NCBI RefSeq assembly: GCF_051195235.1
Contig: NZ_JBNFZM010000004.1
Location: 1-64,000, forward strand
Reading direction: 5' to 3'
Length of the DNA stretch: 64,000 nucleotides
From: Tateyamaria sp947503385
GTDB lineage: Bacteria; Pseudomonadota; Alphaproteobacteria; Rhodobacterales; Rhodobacteraceae
The translations under genes and the position numbers were made by a program. The notes under the pieces were generated by a model, which was not told the origin of the DNA, made no database searches, and was given only the letters and a program-made list of their open reading frames with translations. Position 1 is the stretch's first letter, and each line of letters opens with the position of its first letter. Shown here piece after piece: positions 1-8,768 of the stretch.

Positions 1-26
1 CCAGAGCTCTTCGGTGTCTTTCTCAT
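1..26 (-). CDS. Possible 5' end of a minus-strand gene cut by the window edge
   Basis: An ATG (complement of bases 24-26) is preceded six bases upstream by a perfect AAGGAG Shine-Dalgarno sequence (complement of 33-38). The open frame MRKTPKSS runs off the left edge. Only the start is visible, so no family can be assigned. It could be chance, but the spacing is right for a real translation start. Confidence 0.25.
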
Positions 27-1163
27 CGTCCACTCCTTGGTGGTGACGATGAGCAACAAACCCTCTCTTATCAAATCGACCTAGTTGGACCCATAGGCGC
101 TGACGTCAGACATCCGGCAGGCCCACTTTCCTTGGGCGCACTGCAGCAAAGTAAGACAGAGCTTGTCCCAGTCGCTTCCATTGCTGGTCCGAAAGACAGC
201 TGGCGGTCAACTGGATGCGCAGGAAGGGGAAGTTGCAAAGTTCGACCCGATGGCCGCTTTGAGCCCTTTGTACATGTCCAGACGGGTGGCTTGCCAACTC
301 GATTTCCATCGTCGGGTTGAATTCTTATTTGAGCAAAACGATGTACTATGTGTGGAATACGTCATCTCGCCAGTCATACTTGTGCTTCTCGTACGTTTCG
401 CATTTCCAGCATTAATCACTTGGTTTTTTGAGCGTTTTGTTGAACCAAGAGCTGTCATGGCAAGGCAGCAGAGTAGGTCCAACTCCTTCGCTCCAATAGA
501 AGTATCCAACGCTTAAAGAATTGAGATCGCACGGAAGGACTTGGACGAACTCAAGCGCAAACTAAAAAAGACAGAGCAGTAGCTTTGTCCGCACAGCCGA
601 CGGGTGCGTCCAAAAATCGGAGAGCTCCTACGCGGCTTTGAGACGAGGTCGATGGCCACAATGGACTTCCAACTTCTATTGACACCCACCTGCCTTCTCA
701 ATTGTCCGAAGCGCCTGTTTTCTAGGGGTTTATCGCTAAGCTGGAAGAGCGAAGCCAAAGTTGGAAGAGCTATTCCCGGTACAGCTTCCATGTTTGGGGT
801 CAAACCGGGCCATTCTTGGGATGGAAAGCACGCCGTTGAAAGCTGTTTTAATAGGGTTTGGCGCGTTTCGGGCCATTGCAGTCGATCTTGTCACTGACGC
901 GGTCTAAGCCCGCCCGCAAGCCCGATTACACTCCTCTTTGAAAAACACGCCTGACAAACCGCCAATCCGTTGTCCTCCCTTCAAACACCCCTTTATTTAC
1001 TGCTCCGTCCGGGTTCTTGCGAGATCCTCCGGCCTCTTCCGGTTACTGCAGTATTTGATGTCTCCCTACAGTCAGCCTGCATCCTCTTGGCTTGGCCCGC
1101 GCGGCGCGATAAGAGGGGCGCGAAAATGGGGTCGAGAACGGCCCTTTGGCCGGGGAGCAGGGC
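27..1163. other. Long stretch without a convincing gene; AT-richer than the rest
   Basis: Apart from the interrupted ORF described separately, I see no supported gene. Short ORFs occur on both strands, but none has a convincing ribosome-binding site together with protein-like composition. Bases about 300-560 are visibly AT-richer than the following 63 kb, which suggests decayed or acquired DNA. The last 150 bases must contain the promoter of the yfgM-bamB-der unit. Confidence 0.4.
163..581 (+). pseudogene. Possible degenerate ORF interrupted by an in-frame TAA
   Basis: A 117-codon frame ends at a TAA (514-516), but the same frame continues with a highly charged coiled-coil-like tail (RIEIARKDLDELKRKLKK...) until a TAG at 579-581. 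Together with a hydrophobic stretch (VISPVILVLLVRFAFPALI) before the stop, this could be a remnant of a small membrane-anchored protein with a charged tail. Base composition is clearly more AT-rich than the neighbouring genes. No family is recognised, and a chance ORF is equally possible. Confidence 0.2.
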
Positions 1164-1844
1164 GTGAGCAATACCGACAGTTTCATTGATGAGGTGACCG
1201 AAGAAGTTCGCCGGGATCGGCTCTTTGGTTACTTGCGCCGCTATGGCTGGATCGCGGTGCTTTTCATTCTGGTCATCGTGGGCGGGGCGGCCTTTAACGA
1301 ATACCGCAAGGCGCAGGAAGAGGCCAAGGCGCAGGCACTGGGCGATGCCATGCTGGCCGCGCTCAGCAACGATGACCCATCCGCGCGTGCCACCGCGCTG
1401 GCCGAGGTCAGCGCCGAGACCCCGGAAAGCATGGCCGTGCTGGCGCTGCTGCAGGCGGGTGCCTTTGCCGATGCAGGCGACACAGACGCAGCAATTGCGG
1501 CTCTGGGCCGGGTCGAAACCGCTGCGGATGCGCCTTTGATCTACCGCCAGATCGCGACCTTCCGCAGCTTGCTGCTGCAAACGGGTACACTGGATGCGGA
1601 GGCGCGCCGCGCAGGCTTTGAAGCATTGGCCGTTCCGGGCGTGTCATTCCGCCTTTTGGCCGAAGAACAACTGGCGCTGATCGACATCGAAACCGGCAAT
1701 GTGGACGCGGCCCTTGCCCGTCTGCGGCCCATGTTGGATGACGCCGAGGCGAGCGCGGGCTTGCAACGGCGCGCCCTACAGGCAATTGTGGCCCTAGGTG
1801 GAACGCTCGACGACGAAAGCGCGGACGACGCGGCAGAAAATTAA
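1164..1844 (+). CDS. YfgM/tetratricopeptide-like inner-membrane protein
   Basis: A 226-residue protein with a cytoplasmic N-terminus (SNTDSFIDEVTEEVRRDRLF), one transmembrane helix (roughly residues 24-44) and an alanine-rich, TPR-like periplasmic helical domain. This is the layout of YfgM (ancillary SecYEG translocon subunit; Pfam TPR_21 type). I chose the GTG start because GGGGAG lies at a good distance upstream and the frame then begins with the MSNTDSF-type N-terminus. An upstream in-frame TTG has no such support. It sits 12 bases before bamB, as yfgM does in E. coli, so the two are probably co-transcribed. The role in the translocon or chaperone network is inferred from the family. Confidence 0.75.
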   Translation: MSNTDSFIDEVTEEVRRDRLFGYLRRYGWIAVLFILVIVGGAAFNEYRKAQEEAKAQALGDAMLAALSNDDPSARATALAEVSAETPESMAVLALLQAGAFADAGDTDAAIAALGRVETAADAPLIYRQIATFRSLLLQTGTLDAEARRAGFEALAVPGVSFRLLAEEQLALIDIETGNVDAALARLRPMLDDAEASAGLQRRALQAIVALGGTLDDESADDAAEN

Positions 1845-1856
1845 GGGGCGGGGGAG

Positions 1857-3224
1857 ATGAGCATGACCCGTGGAGCACGCGCCGGCACAGTCCGGAACAT
1901 AGGTCTGGCGCCGCTTGGACTGGGCGTCATTGCCTTGTTCCTCAGCGCCTGCGCCGAGCGAGAGGTCATTCTCGCGGGCAAGCGCGAACCTATTGACGCG
2001 GTTTTGTCCAATGCCGCAGCCGCTGAACCGCAAGCCGAGGCGGTGACAGAGGCGGCACGCGCCATCACGTTGCCCGCACAGGTGACCAACGCCGAAGCGC
2101 CCCAAGGCCTTGGCACGCAGGCGTTTCGCACCGATCACCCAAGTCTGGGATCCGCGCTGACCCCGGTCTGGAGCGTCGGTATTGGCAAGGGCGACAGCCG
2201 CAAGCATCGTATCGTGGCCGATCCGGTTGTGGCGGGTGGCCGTGTCTTTACGCTCGACAGTCTCAGCACCGTGTCGGCGGTATCGACGGGCGGCCAATTG
2301 CTGTGGCAGCGCGACGTGCTGCCAGCCGGGGCGAACGAAGGCGACGGGACCGGCGGTGGGCTCGCTGCTGATGGAGATCTTCTGTATGTGACCACAGGCT
2401 ACGGCGCGCTGACCGCACTGGATGCGGACACGGGCGCAGTTGTCTGGACGCAGGACCTGAATGCACCCGCATCGGGTCGGCCTACGGTCTTTGGTGATCT
2501 GGTCTACGTGGTGTCGGGCGACGACACCGGCTGGGCCGTCAACAAGGCAACGGGTCGCGTGGCGTGGCAGATATCCTCGTCAGAGAGCCGGACAAACGTC
2601 CTTGGCGCACCGGCACCGGTGGTGGCAGACGGTTTGACTGTGTTTGCCTTTGGGTCGGGCGAAATGCAGGCCGTATTCAGTCAGGGCGGCCTGCGCCGCT
2701 GGGATGCGACGGTGCTGGGCGGGCGAACGGGACGGGCGCTGGCACGGATCGACGATGTGACCGGGCGGCCCGTAGCCGCAAACGGCGTGATCTATGCCGC
2801 CAACCAAGCGGGGCGGACCATTGCGATCAACGCAGGCAGCGGAGCACGTCTGTGGACTGCACCGGAGGGTGCGTTTGGCACTGTGCTGCCGGTGGCCGAC
2901 AGCGTTTTTCTGGTGAGCGACCGCAACGAGTTGCTGCGGCTCAGCGCCGAAGACGGCAGCCGCATCTGGGGCACCGAGCTTCCGCAATTCGTCAAGAACC
3001 GTCCCACGCAGCGCTATGAAATCTTTGCCCATCACGGGCCGGTGCTGGCCGGTGGTCGGTTGCTGGTCGCCTCGTCCGACGGCAGCCTGCGCAGCTATGA
3101 CCCAGCAAGCGGTGGTTTGGTCGGCGTGACGGAGATCCCCGCTGGCGCCACCACGGCACCGGTGGTGGCGGGGCGGACCCTTTATGTGGTGAACCGCAAG
3201 GGTGTTCTGATCGCCTATCGCTAA
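1857..3224 (+). CDS. bamB: Outer-membrane assembly lipoprotein BamB (PQQ-like beta-propeller)
   Basis: A 455-residue protein. The N-terminal signal peptide ends in a lipobox (LFLSAC followed by AER), so it should be lipidated at that Cys and moved to the outer membrane. The rest is a PQQ/WD-like beta-propeller with repeated Trp-containing blades (GGQLLWQRD, GAVVWTQDL, GRVAWQIS, GARLWTAP, GSRIWGTE). BamB helps the BAM complex insert beta-barrel proteins. A GGGGCGGGGG stretch lies just before the ATG. It lies between a yfgM-like gene and der, which matches the E. coli order yfgM-bamB-der and supports the name. Confidence 0.85.
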   Translation: MSMTRGARAGTVRNIGLAPLGLGVIALFLSACAEREVILAGKREPIDAVLSNAAAAEPQAEAVTEAARAITLPAQVTNAEAPQGLGTQAFRTDHPSLGSALTPVWSVGIGKGDSRKHRIVADPVVAGGRVFTLDSLSTVSAVSTGGQLLWQRDVLPAGANEGDGTGGGLAADGDLLYVTTGYGALTALDADTGAVVWTQDLNAPASGRPTVFGDLVYVVSGDDTGWAVNKATGRVAWQISSSESRTNVLGAPAPVVADGLTVFAFGSGEMQAVFSQGGLRRWDATVLGGRTGRALARIDDVTGRPVAANGVIYAANQAGRTIAINAGSGARLWTAPEGAFGTVLPVADSVFLVSDRNELLRLSAEDGSRIWGTELPQFVKNRPTQRYEIFAHHGPVLAGGRLLVASSDGSLRSYDPASGGLVGVTEIPAGATTAPVVAGRTLYVVNRKGVLIAYR

Positions 3225-3290
3225 GCCCCCCTTTCGCGGCGGGGCAAGATGGTCTAAGGGCTGCGTCTGTTTTCCTGTCCGGGGGCTGTC

Positions 3291-4742
3291 ATGAGCTTCA
3301 CACTCGCCATTGTCGGACGGCCCAATGTGGGCAAGTCGACCCTGTTCAACCGTCTGGTGGGCAAGCGCCTTGCGCTGGTCGACGACCAGCCGGGTGTGAC
3401 GCGCGACCTGCGCGAGGGCGAGGGGCGACTGGCGGACCTGCGGTTCACCGTGATCGACACCGCAGGCCTCGAAGAGGCAGAGGATGATAGCCTGCAAGGC
3501 CGGATGCGTCGCCTGACCGAACGGGCCGTGGACATGGCGGATGTGTGCCTTTTTATGATTGACGCGCGCACTGGCGTGACACCCACGGATGAGGTTTTTG
3601 CCGACATCCTGCGCAAGCGCGCCGACCATGTGCTGCTTGCCGCCAACAAGGGCGAGGGGTCGGCCGCCGATGCCGGTGTGATAGAGGCCTATTCCCTAGG
3701 ATTGGGTGAGCCGATCCGCCTGTCGGCGGAGCATGGCGAGGGGCTGAACGATCTTTATGCCCAGTTGCAACCATTGGCAGACGGGTTTGCCGAACGGGCG
3801 GTGGACACAGGCCCAGAGATTGACGTGGACGTAGACGACGATGACGACGACGGCCCGCGCACCCCGACCCAAGCCCGCCCGCTGCAAGTGGCCGTTGTTG
3901 GCCGCCCCAACGCGGGCAAATCGACCCTGATCAACCGCATTGTGGGCGAGGACCGCCTGCTGACCGGGCCCGAAGCGGGGATCACCCGCGACGCCATTTC
4001 CCTGCGGACCGTGTGGGAGGGGACGCCCATGCGCATCTTCGACACGGCCGGGATGCGCAAACGGGCCAAGGTGCAGGAAAAGCTGGAGAAATTGTCGGTG
4101 AGCGACGGCCTGCGCGCGGTGAAGTTCGCTGAAGTGGTCGTGGTACTGCTTGACGCCGCGATCCCCTTTGAACAGCAGGACTTGCGCATCGCCGATCTGG
4201 CCGAGCGCGAAGGGCGCGCAGTGGTCGTCGCGGTCAACAAATGGGATGTCGAAGAGGACAAACAGGCCAAGCTGCGCGACCTGCGCGAAAGCTTCGAGCG
4301 GCTGTTGCCGCAGCTCAAAGGGGCGCCGCTGGTCACTGTTTCGGCCAAGACGGGGCGGGGTCTGGACCGGTTGCACAGCGCCATCCTCCGCGCGCACGAA
4401 GTCTGGAACCGGCGCGTGCCCACCGCTGCGTTGAACCGCTGGCTGGCAGGCATGATCGAAGCGCATCCGCCACCCGCACCCCAAGGCAAACGCATCAAGC
4501 TGCGCTACATGACCCAAGCCAAGACACGGCCCCCCGCCTTTGTGGTGATGTGCAGCCATCCTGACAAGGTGCCGGAGAGCTATAATCGCTATCTTGTCAA
4601 TGCGTTGCGGCTCGACTTTGACATGCCCGGCACGCCGATTCGCATCTATATGCGCGGTCAGAATCAGGACAACCCGTTCAAGGGCCGGAAGAAAGCGCCG
4701 CCATCAAAGCTGCGCAAACACACCGATGGTCGGCGCAAATAG
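3291..4742 (+). CDS. der: Ribosome-biogenesis GTPase Der (EngA)
   Basis: A 483-residue protein with two tandem GTPase domains and a C-terminal KH-like domain, typical for Der, which acts in 50S subunit maturation. Visible motifs are G1 GRPNVGKST and G3 DTAG in the first domain, and G1 GRPNAGKST, G3 DTAG and G4 NKWD in the second. The first domain's G4 is NKGE. A very acidic linker (DVDVDDDDDDG) joins the two domains. The KH-like region contains the conserved QGKRIKLRYMTQ segment and a basic tail. It is the third gene of the yfgM-bamB-der unit. Confidence 0.95.
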   Translation: MSFTLAIVGRPNVGKSTLFNRLVGKRLALVDDQPGVTRDLREGEGRLADLRFTVIDTAGLEEAEDDSLQGRMRRLTERAVDMADVCLFMIDARTGVTPTDEVFADILRKRADHVLLAANKGEGSAADAGVIEAYSLGLGEPIRLSAEHGEGLNDLYAQLQPLADGFAERAVDTGPEIDVDVDDDDDDGPRTPTQARPLQVAVVGRPNAGKSTLINRIVGEDRLLTGPEAGITRDAISLRTVWEGTPMRIFDTAGMRKRAKVQEKLEKLSVSDGLRAVKFAEVVVVLLDAAIPFEQQDLRIADLAEREGRAVVVAVNKWDVEEDKQAKLRDLRESFERLLPQLKGAPLVTVSAKTGRGLDRLHSAILRAHEVWNRRVPTAALNRWLAGMIEAHPPPAPQGKRIKLRYMTQAKTRPPAFVVMCSHPDKVPESYNRYLVNALRLDFDMPGTPIRIYMRGQNQDNPFKGRKKAPPSKLRKHTDGRRK

Positions 4743-4772
4743 ACGTCTGTGCGCCGCACAGGTAACGCGCGG

Positions 4773-5474
4773 TCAGTGCCCGCGTGCAGCGCGCAGCGTG
4801 GGCGAGATCAAAACGATTGCTGCGGCAGCCGCCGCCAAACCGGCAGATGCAGCGACGCCGTTTTGCACGAGAATTGCGATCAGGGCCCAGATGGCCGCGA
4901 TCCCATAGGTCGGTGTGCGTCCCAGCCGGGTCTGCACCCCAAAGGCGAGCAGCGCCGCAATGCCGATCATCACCAGAGCGGCCATGTCTTCGGACAGAAA
5001 TCCGTATCCGCCAAGCAACAACCCGATGGCCACGCAGGACGCCGCACTCAACCACCCGGCATAAAGGCCCACGGGCCACGCGGCGGTCCATATGTCGTCT
5101 TGCGGCGCGCGAAACAAGGCGACCAACGCAGGCAGCAGCATCGCCCAGATCAGGATCGTGGCCCAGACGGGGCTGAGCACTGCAACGGGCAACCAGATGG
5201 CCCCGACCGCCAGTGACAGCGCCAATGGCAAGCGCATGGCATCCCATGCCGGATCAGTGCCCCGTTTAAGCAACCCAAAGGCCGAGCCTGCGATCAGCCA
5301 CAGATAGATTAACCCCCAGATTGCAAAGGCATAGCCCTTGGGCTGGACCGGCGGATCGTTCTGCGGGATGGGGAAGCTGTCGGGATCAAACCCGCCGAAA
5401 TCCGGCACCCACAGGGGCGACGCGCCAAAAGCCAGCGCCAGAACCAGCACCAGAGCGGCGCGCCACGCGGTCAT
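4773..5474 (-). CDS. TspO/MBR-like tryptophan-rich membrane protein
   Basis: A 233-residue, very hydrophobic protein with about six or seven predicted membrane helices and Trp in several loops (YAFAIWGLIYLWLIAG, GAIWLPVAVLSPVWA). The segment FAIWGLIY resembles the N-terminal helix motif of the tryptophan-rich sensory protein family, although this protein is longer than classical five-helix TspO (about 160 residues). Its start overlaps the 3' end of serS by four bases, so it is translationally coupled to serS. Ligand and function are unknown; TspO proteins bind tetrapyrroles or sterols, but that is not shown here. Confidence 0.55.
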   Translation of the reverse strand: MTAWRAALVLVLALAFGASPLWVPDFGGFDPDSFPIPQNDPPVQPKGYAFAIWGLIYLWLIAGSAFGLLKRGTDPAWDAMRLPLALSLAVGAIWLPVAVLSPVWATILIWAMLLPALVALFRAPQDDIWTAAWPVGLYAGWLSAASCVAIGLLLGGYGFLSEDMAALVMIGIAALLAFGVQTRLGRTPTYGIAAIWALIAILVQNGVAASAGLAAAAAAIVLISPTLRAARGH

Positions 5475-6763
5475 GCGAGCGCGCCGTCGGCTGCAAGCGT
5501 GGTTTTACCACCCAGATAGGGGGCAAGCACGGCGGGCAATCTTACGGAGCCGTCCGCCTGCTGGCCGTTTTCCAGCACCGCGATCAGGCAGCGTCCGACC
5601 GCAAGGCCAGAGCCGTTGAGCGTGTGCACGAACGCTGGCTTGCCGCCCCCTGCGGGCTTGAACCGCGCATTCATGCGGCGGGCCTGAAAATCGCCCGTGG
5701 TCGAGACGGAACTGATCTCGCGATAGGCGTCCTGACCGGGCAACCACGCCTCGATGTCGTATGTGCGCCGCGCCCCAAAGCCCATGTCGCCGGTGCAAAG
5801 AACAACCGTTCGGTAAGGGATTTCAAGGGCTTCCAGCAGGCCTTCGGCACAGCGCAGCATCCGCTTCTGTTCGGCTTCGGAGGTGTCGGGATGGGTGATG
5901 GACACCATTTCTACTTTTTCGAACTGGTGTTGTCGGAGCATTCCGGCCGTGTCACGGCCAGCGCTGCCCGCCTCGGAGCGGAAACAGAGCGTGTGCGCGG
6001 TCAGTCGGATGGGCAGGACGGCTTCGTCGAGGATGTCGCCCGCGACCGTGTAGGTCAGCGGCACTTCGGACGTGGGCACAAGCCACATCCCGTCCTCGGT
6101 GCGGTAGCTTTCTTCGCCGAATTTCGGCAATTTATCAGTACCATACATGGCGTCGTTGCGCACGAGAACGGGCGAGTTTACCTCCAGCAGACCGTTTTGA
6201 TCGACATGGGTGTCGATCATGTACTGGGCCAGCGCACGGTGGATGCGGGCAACGGCGCCCCTGAGCATGACAAAGCGGCTGCCCGAGGTTTTGGCGGCGG
6301 TTTCGAAGTCCATATGCGCTGCGACGCCGGCGATCTCGAAATGCTCTTTCGGTTCGAAATCAAAGGTTCGCGGCGTGCCCCAACGGTTGGTCTCGACATT
6401 GGCGGCCTCGTCCGCGCCATCTGGCACGTCCTCGGCGGGCAGGTTCGGGATGCGGGCCAGTGCGTCGGTTAGCTGAGCGTCGAGCGCCTTGGCTTCGTCC
6501 TGCATCTTGCCGATTTCGTTCTTCTTTTCAGAAACCAGCGCGCGGAGCCGTTCGAACGCGGCCTCGTCGCCGCGGCCCTTGGCGGCACCGACCTCCTTGC
6601 TGGCTTTGTTCTGTTCGGCCTGCGCGGTTTCGGCGGCGAGGATGCAGGCGCGGCGTTTTTCGTCCAGTTCCAAGAGCCTGGACGACATTCCTGCGTCCCC
6701 ACGGCGCGCAAGGGCTGCGTCGAAAGCGTCGGGATTGGCGCGGATGGCGCGAATGTCGTGCAT
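5471..6763 (-). CDS. serS: Seryl-tRNA synthetase
   Basis: A 430-residue class II aminoacyl-tRNA synthetase charging tRNA-Ser with serine. The N-terminal third is an alpha-helical hairpin (AETAQAEQNKASKEVGAAK... to EAKALDAQL) that contacts the tRNA. The catalytic core shows motif 2 (TLCFRSEAGSAGRDTAGMLR) and motif 3 (LNGSGLAVGRCLIAVLENGQ). Length is normal for the family. The ATG begins the invariant MHDIRAIRANP N-terminus. The TspO-like gene follows with a 4-base overlap. Confidence 0.97.
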   Translation of the reverse strand: MHDIRAIRANPDAFDAALARRGDAGMSSRLLELDEKRRACILAAETAQAEQNKASKEVGAAKGRGDEAAFERLRALVSEKKNEIGKMQDEAKALDAQLTDALARIPNLPAEDVPDGADEAANVETNRWGTPRTFDFEPKEHFEIAGVAAHMDFETAAKTSGSRFVMLRGAVARIHRALAQYMIDTHVDQNGLLEVNSPVLVRNDAMYGTDKLPKFGEESYRTEDGMWLVPTSEVPLTYTVAGDILDEAVLPIRLTAHTLCFRSEAGSAGRDTAGMLRQHQFEKVEMVSITHPDTSEAEQKRMLRCAEGLLEALEIPYRTVVLCTGDMGFGARRTYDIEAWLPGQDAYREISSVSTTGDFQARRMNARFKPAGGGKPAFVHTLNGSGLAVGRCLIAVLENGQQADGSVRLPAVLAPYLGGKTTLAADGALA

Positions 6764-6882
6764 GGGTCTGGTCCTTTGGGACGTGTTGCGGTGCGGGTCA
6801 TATGCCCCATCGCGCGGCGCGGGAAAAGGGGGGGAAGTGGCGGGGTGCGCCCGGTGGGAAATGTGCGCACGGGCGCGCGGTC

Positions 6883-8316
6883 CTACGCCCCGTCCTTATG
6901 TTTGTCCCAGCTGCGCATGTAGGCATGATCGTGCAGCACCTCCGTGGCCCAGTGTTCGGGCCATTCGGCGTCGCCCGGTGTGCTGTGGGGCAAAGAAACG
7001 GACGCATCGCCAAACACCTTGCTCAGGTTTAATCCTTCGAGGTTGGTTGGGGTGAGTGTAACGTCCCGCAGCGACGCGCGTTCAAGATCGCCGTCGCTCA
7101 GGCGCAGATCAGGACACGGGCGCACCGACCAGATCATCGCGCCGAAAAAGCTGGTTGCGTCCATCTTCACAGCGTCCAGCGTCGCACGAATGAGAAATGC
7201 GTTTGCAAACACCGCCAGCGTCAGGTTGGCATGGTCCAGAACGGCCTCATGCAACAGCGCATTGCTGAAATTGCCGTGTACGCAATTTGCATACGTCAGC
7301 GTGGCGCCGCCCAAATCCGCCCCTTGCAGATCGGCCCGCCGCATCACCGCACGGTCCAGATCGGCATGAGGCAGGTGCGCCGCAATCAGGCTGGCATTTG
7401 ACAGATCGGCTTGTTGGAACCGAGCGTTGCGCAGGTTGGCCCCTTCGAGCTGCGCGCCGTCCAGCCGCGCACGATTGAAATCCGCGCCTTGCAGGTCAAA
7501 CCCCTGTAGGTTCGCGCCGCGCAGATCAATCTCGTTCCCGAGATTGTCGCGGTCCACCGGGTTGAGGCGCCCGATTGTCTGGGCTGCCTTTTCCATGTCT
7601 GACCGGGCAGGGGTCAGTGCATTGGCCCAACTTGCGACGCCCGTCGCCGGGCGCGCTTGCGGCGGGTGGTCCTTGCTGAGTTCGCGCACATACACGCTGA
7701 GCAGGCGGGCGATGCGCGGACTTTCGTCCGGGTTTTCGGCGGCCAGACCATCCAGCCGGTCTATGGCGGCATTGCGCTGGACAATGTCGTCCTCCCACAG
7801 ATTGGCATAAGTGCCGTCATCCTGTCGGACACTCACCTGCCTGCGGGCATAGAGCCCTTCGGTGGCGGCGTTGATCTTTTCGTTGAACAGCGCGTTTTCC
7901 GTGTTTTCGTTGGCCTTGTCCGTCACCCGGATGCGGCGCATCGAAATGGGCAACGCAAAAAGGGCACCGACCACGGTGGTGAGCGCCGTGATCTGCACAA
8001 GGCGAAAGCGGAAATCCCAGACAGTTGTTTGATCGTCACGCCTGGGCAGGGCGGCACTGATCACGTCGATGATAAGTGCAAAGAGCCCAAAGGCCAGTAC
8101 TGCCGTGATGACAAGCCAAGACAGCGCGCCTGCCAGAAACAGGGTCGGGGGCAGGGATTTGAGCCCGAACTGATGCTGGATTTTGGGTACACCGCGCCGC
8201 GTTTTGCGGTGCGCGGGCAGCGTGACGTAGACGAGAAAGCCCGCCAGCGCGATGCCCAGCACCGCAACCGGGCCAGTGACCAGCCATTGCGGTATGGAAA
8301 GCTCGATCATGTCCAT
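6883..8316 (-). CDS. Membrane-anchored pentapeptide-repeat protein
   Basis: About 477 residues from the chosen ATG (MDMIELSIP). There are three hydrophobic helices in the first 160 residues, then a helical linker, then a pentapeptide-repeat domain with many A(N/D)LXX units (GANLQGFDLQGADFNRARLDGAQLEG... up to LEGLNLS), which folds as a right-handed quadrilateral beta-helix. The longer frame upstream would add about 45 residues rich in Arg and Ala without a ribosome-binding site, so I reject it. The target of the repeat domain is unknown. It is divergent from yajC. Confidence 0.7.
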   Translation of the reverse strand: MDMIELSIPQWLVTGPVAVLGIALAGFLVYVTLPAHRKTRRGVPKIQHQFGLKSLPPTLFLAGALSWLVITAVLAFGLFALIIDVISAALPRRDDQTTVWDFRFRLVQITALTTVVGALFALPISMRRIRVTDKANENTENALFNEKINAATEGLYARRQVSVRQDDGTYANLWEDDIVQRNAAIDRLDGLAAENPDESPRIARLLSVYVRELSKDHPPQARPATGVASWANALTPARSDMEKAAQTIGRLNPVDRDNLGNEIDLRGANLQGFDLQGADFNRARLDGAQLEGANLRNARFQQADLSNASLIAAHLPHADLDRAVMRRADLQGADLGGATLTYANCVHGNFSNALLHEAVLDHANLTLAVFANAFLIRATLDAVKMDATSFFGAMIWSVRPCPDLRLSDGDLERASLRDVTLTPTNLEGLNLSKVFGDASVSLPHSTPGDAEWPEHWATEVLHDHAYMRSWDKHKDGA

Positions 8317-8489
8317 CTTCACCACCCTGACGCGAAGGGCCGTCTTTGGGAAGGGGGCGCACCCCCCGTATCGCCGCGCAAAAGCGCCTTTTGCGCCTTG
8401 CGCAGCACGGTCCCCGGCCATAGGTTCTGCCAAACGCGCGTGCAGGGCCAACCTGTGCCCGAAACAGCCCAGAATAACAGGACGTCTCT

Positions 8490-8768
8490 ATGGAAGCCTT
8501 TGGCCAGTTTATCCCCCTGATCCTGATCTTTGCGATCATGTATTTCCTGCTGATCCGACCGCAGCAGAAAAAGGTCAAGGAACACGCCGCCATGGTCGAA
8601 GCGCTGCGCCGCGGCGATCAGGTGGTCACGCAAGGTGGTCTGATCGGCAAGGTGTCCAAGGTCAAGGAAGACAACGAAGTTGAGGTGGAACTGGCTGAGG
8701 GCGTCAAGGTGCGCGTGGTCAAATCCACCATCGCACAGGTTCTGACAAAGACTGAGCCTGCGAAGTAA
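8490..8768 (+). CDS. yajC: Preprotein translocase subunit YajC
   Basis: A 92-residue protein with a single N-terminal transmembrane helix (FIPLILIFAIMYFLLIRPQQKK) and a small cytosolic domain with the conserved GDQVVTQGGLIGKV segment, the YajC signature. YajC associates with SecDF in the accessory Sec complex. An AGGA motif lies upstream of the ATG. Its stop codon shares one base with the secD start (TAATG), so translation is coupled. Confidence 0.95.
   Translation: MEAFGQFIPLILIFAIMYFLLIRPQQKKVKEHAAMVEALRRGDQVVTQGGLIGKVSKVKEDNEVEVELAEGVKVRVVKSTIAQVLTKTEPAK

Noticed and set aside
6764..6882. T-box or riboswitch before serS
   Set aside because: No T-box motif or conserved structure was seen, and T-boxes are not expected in alphaproteobacteria.
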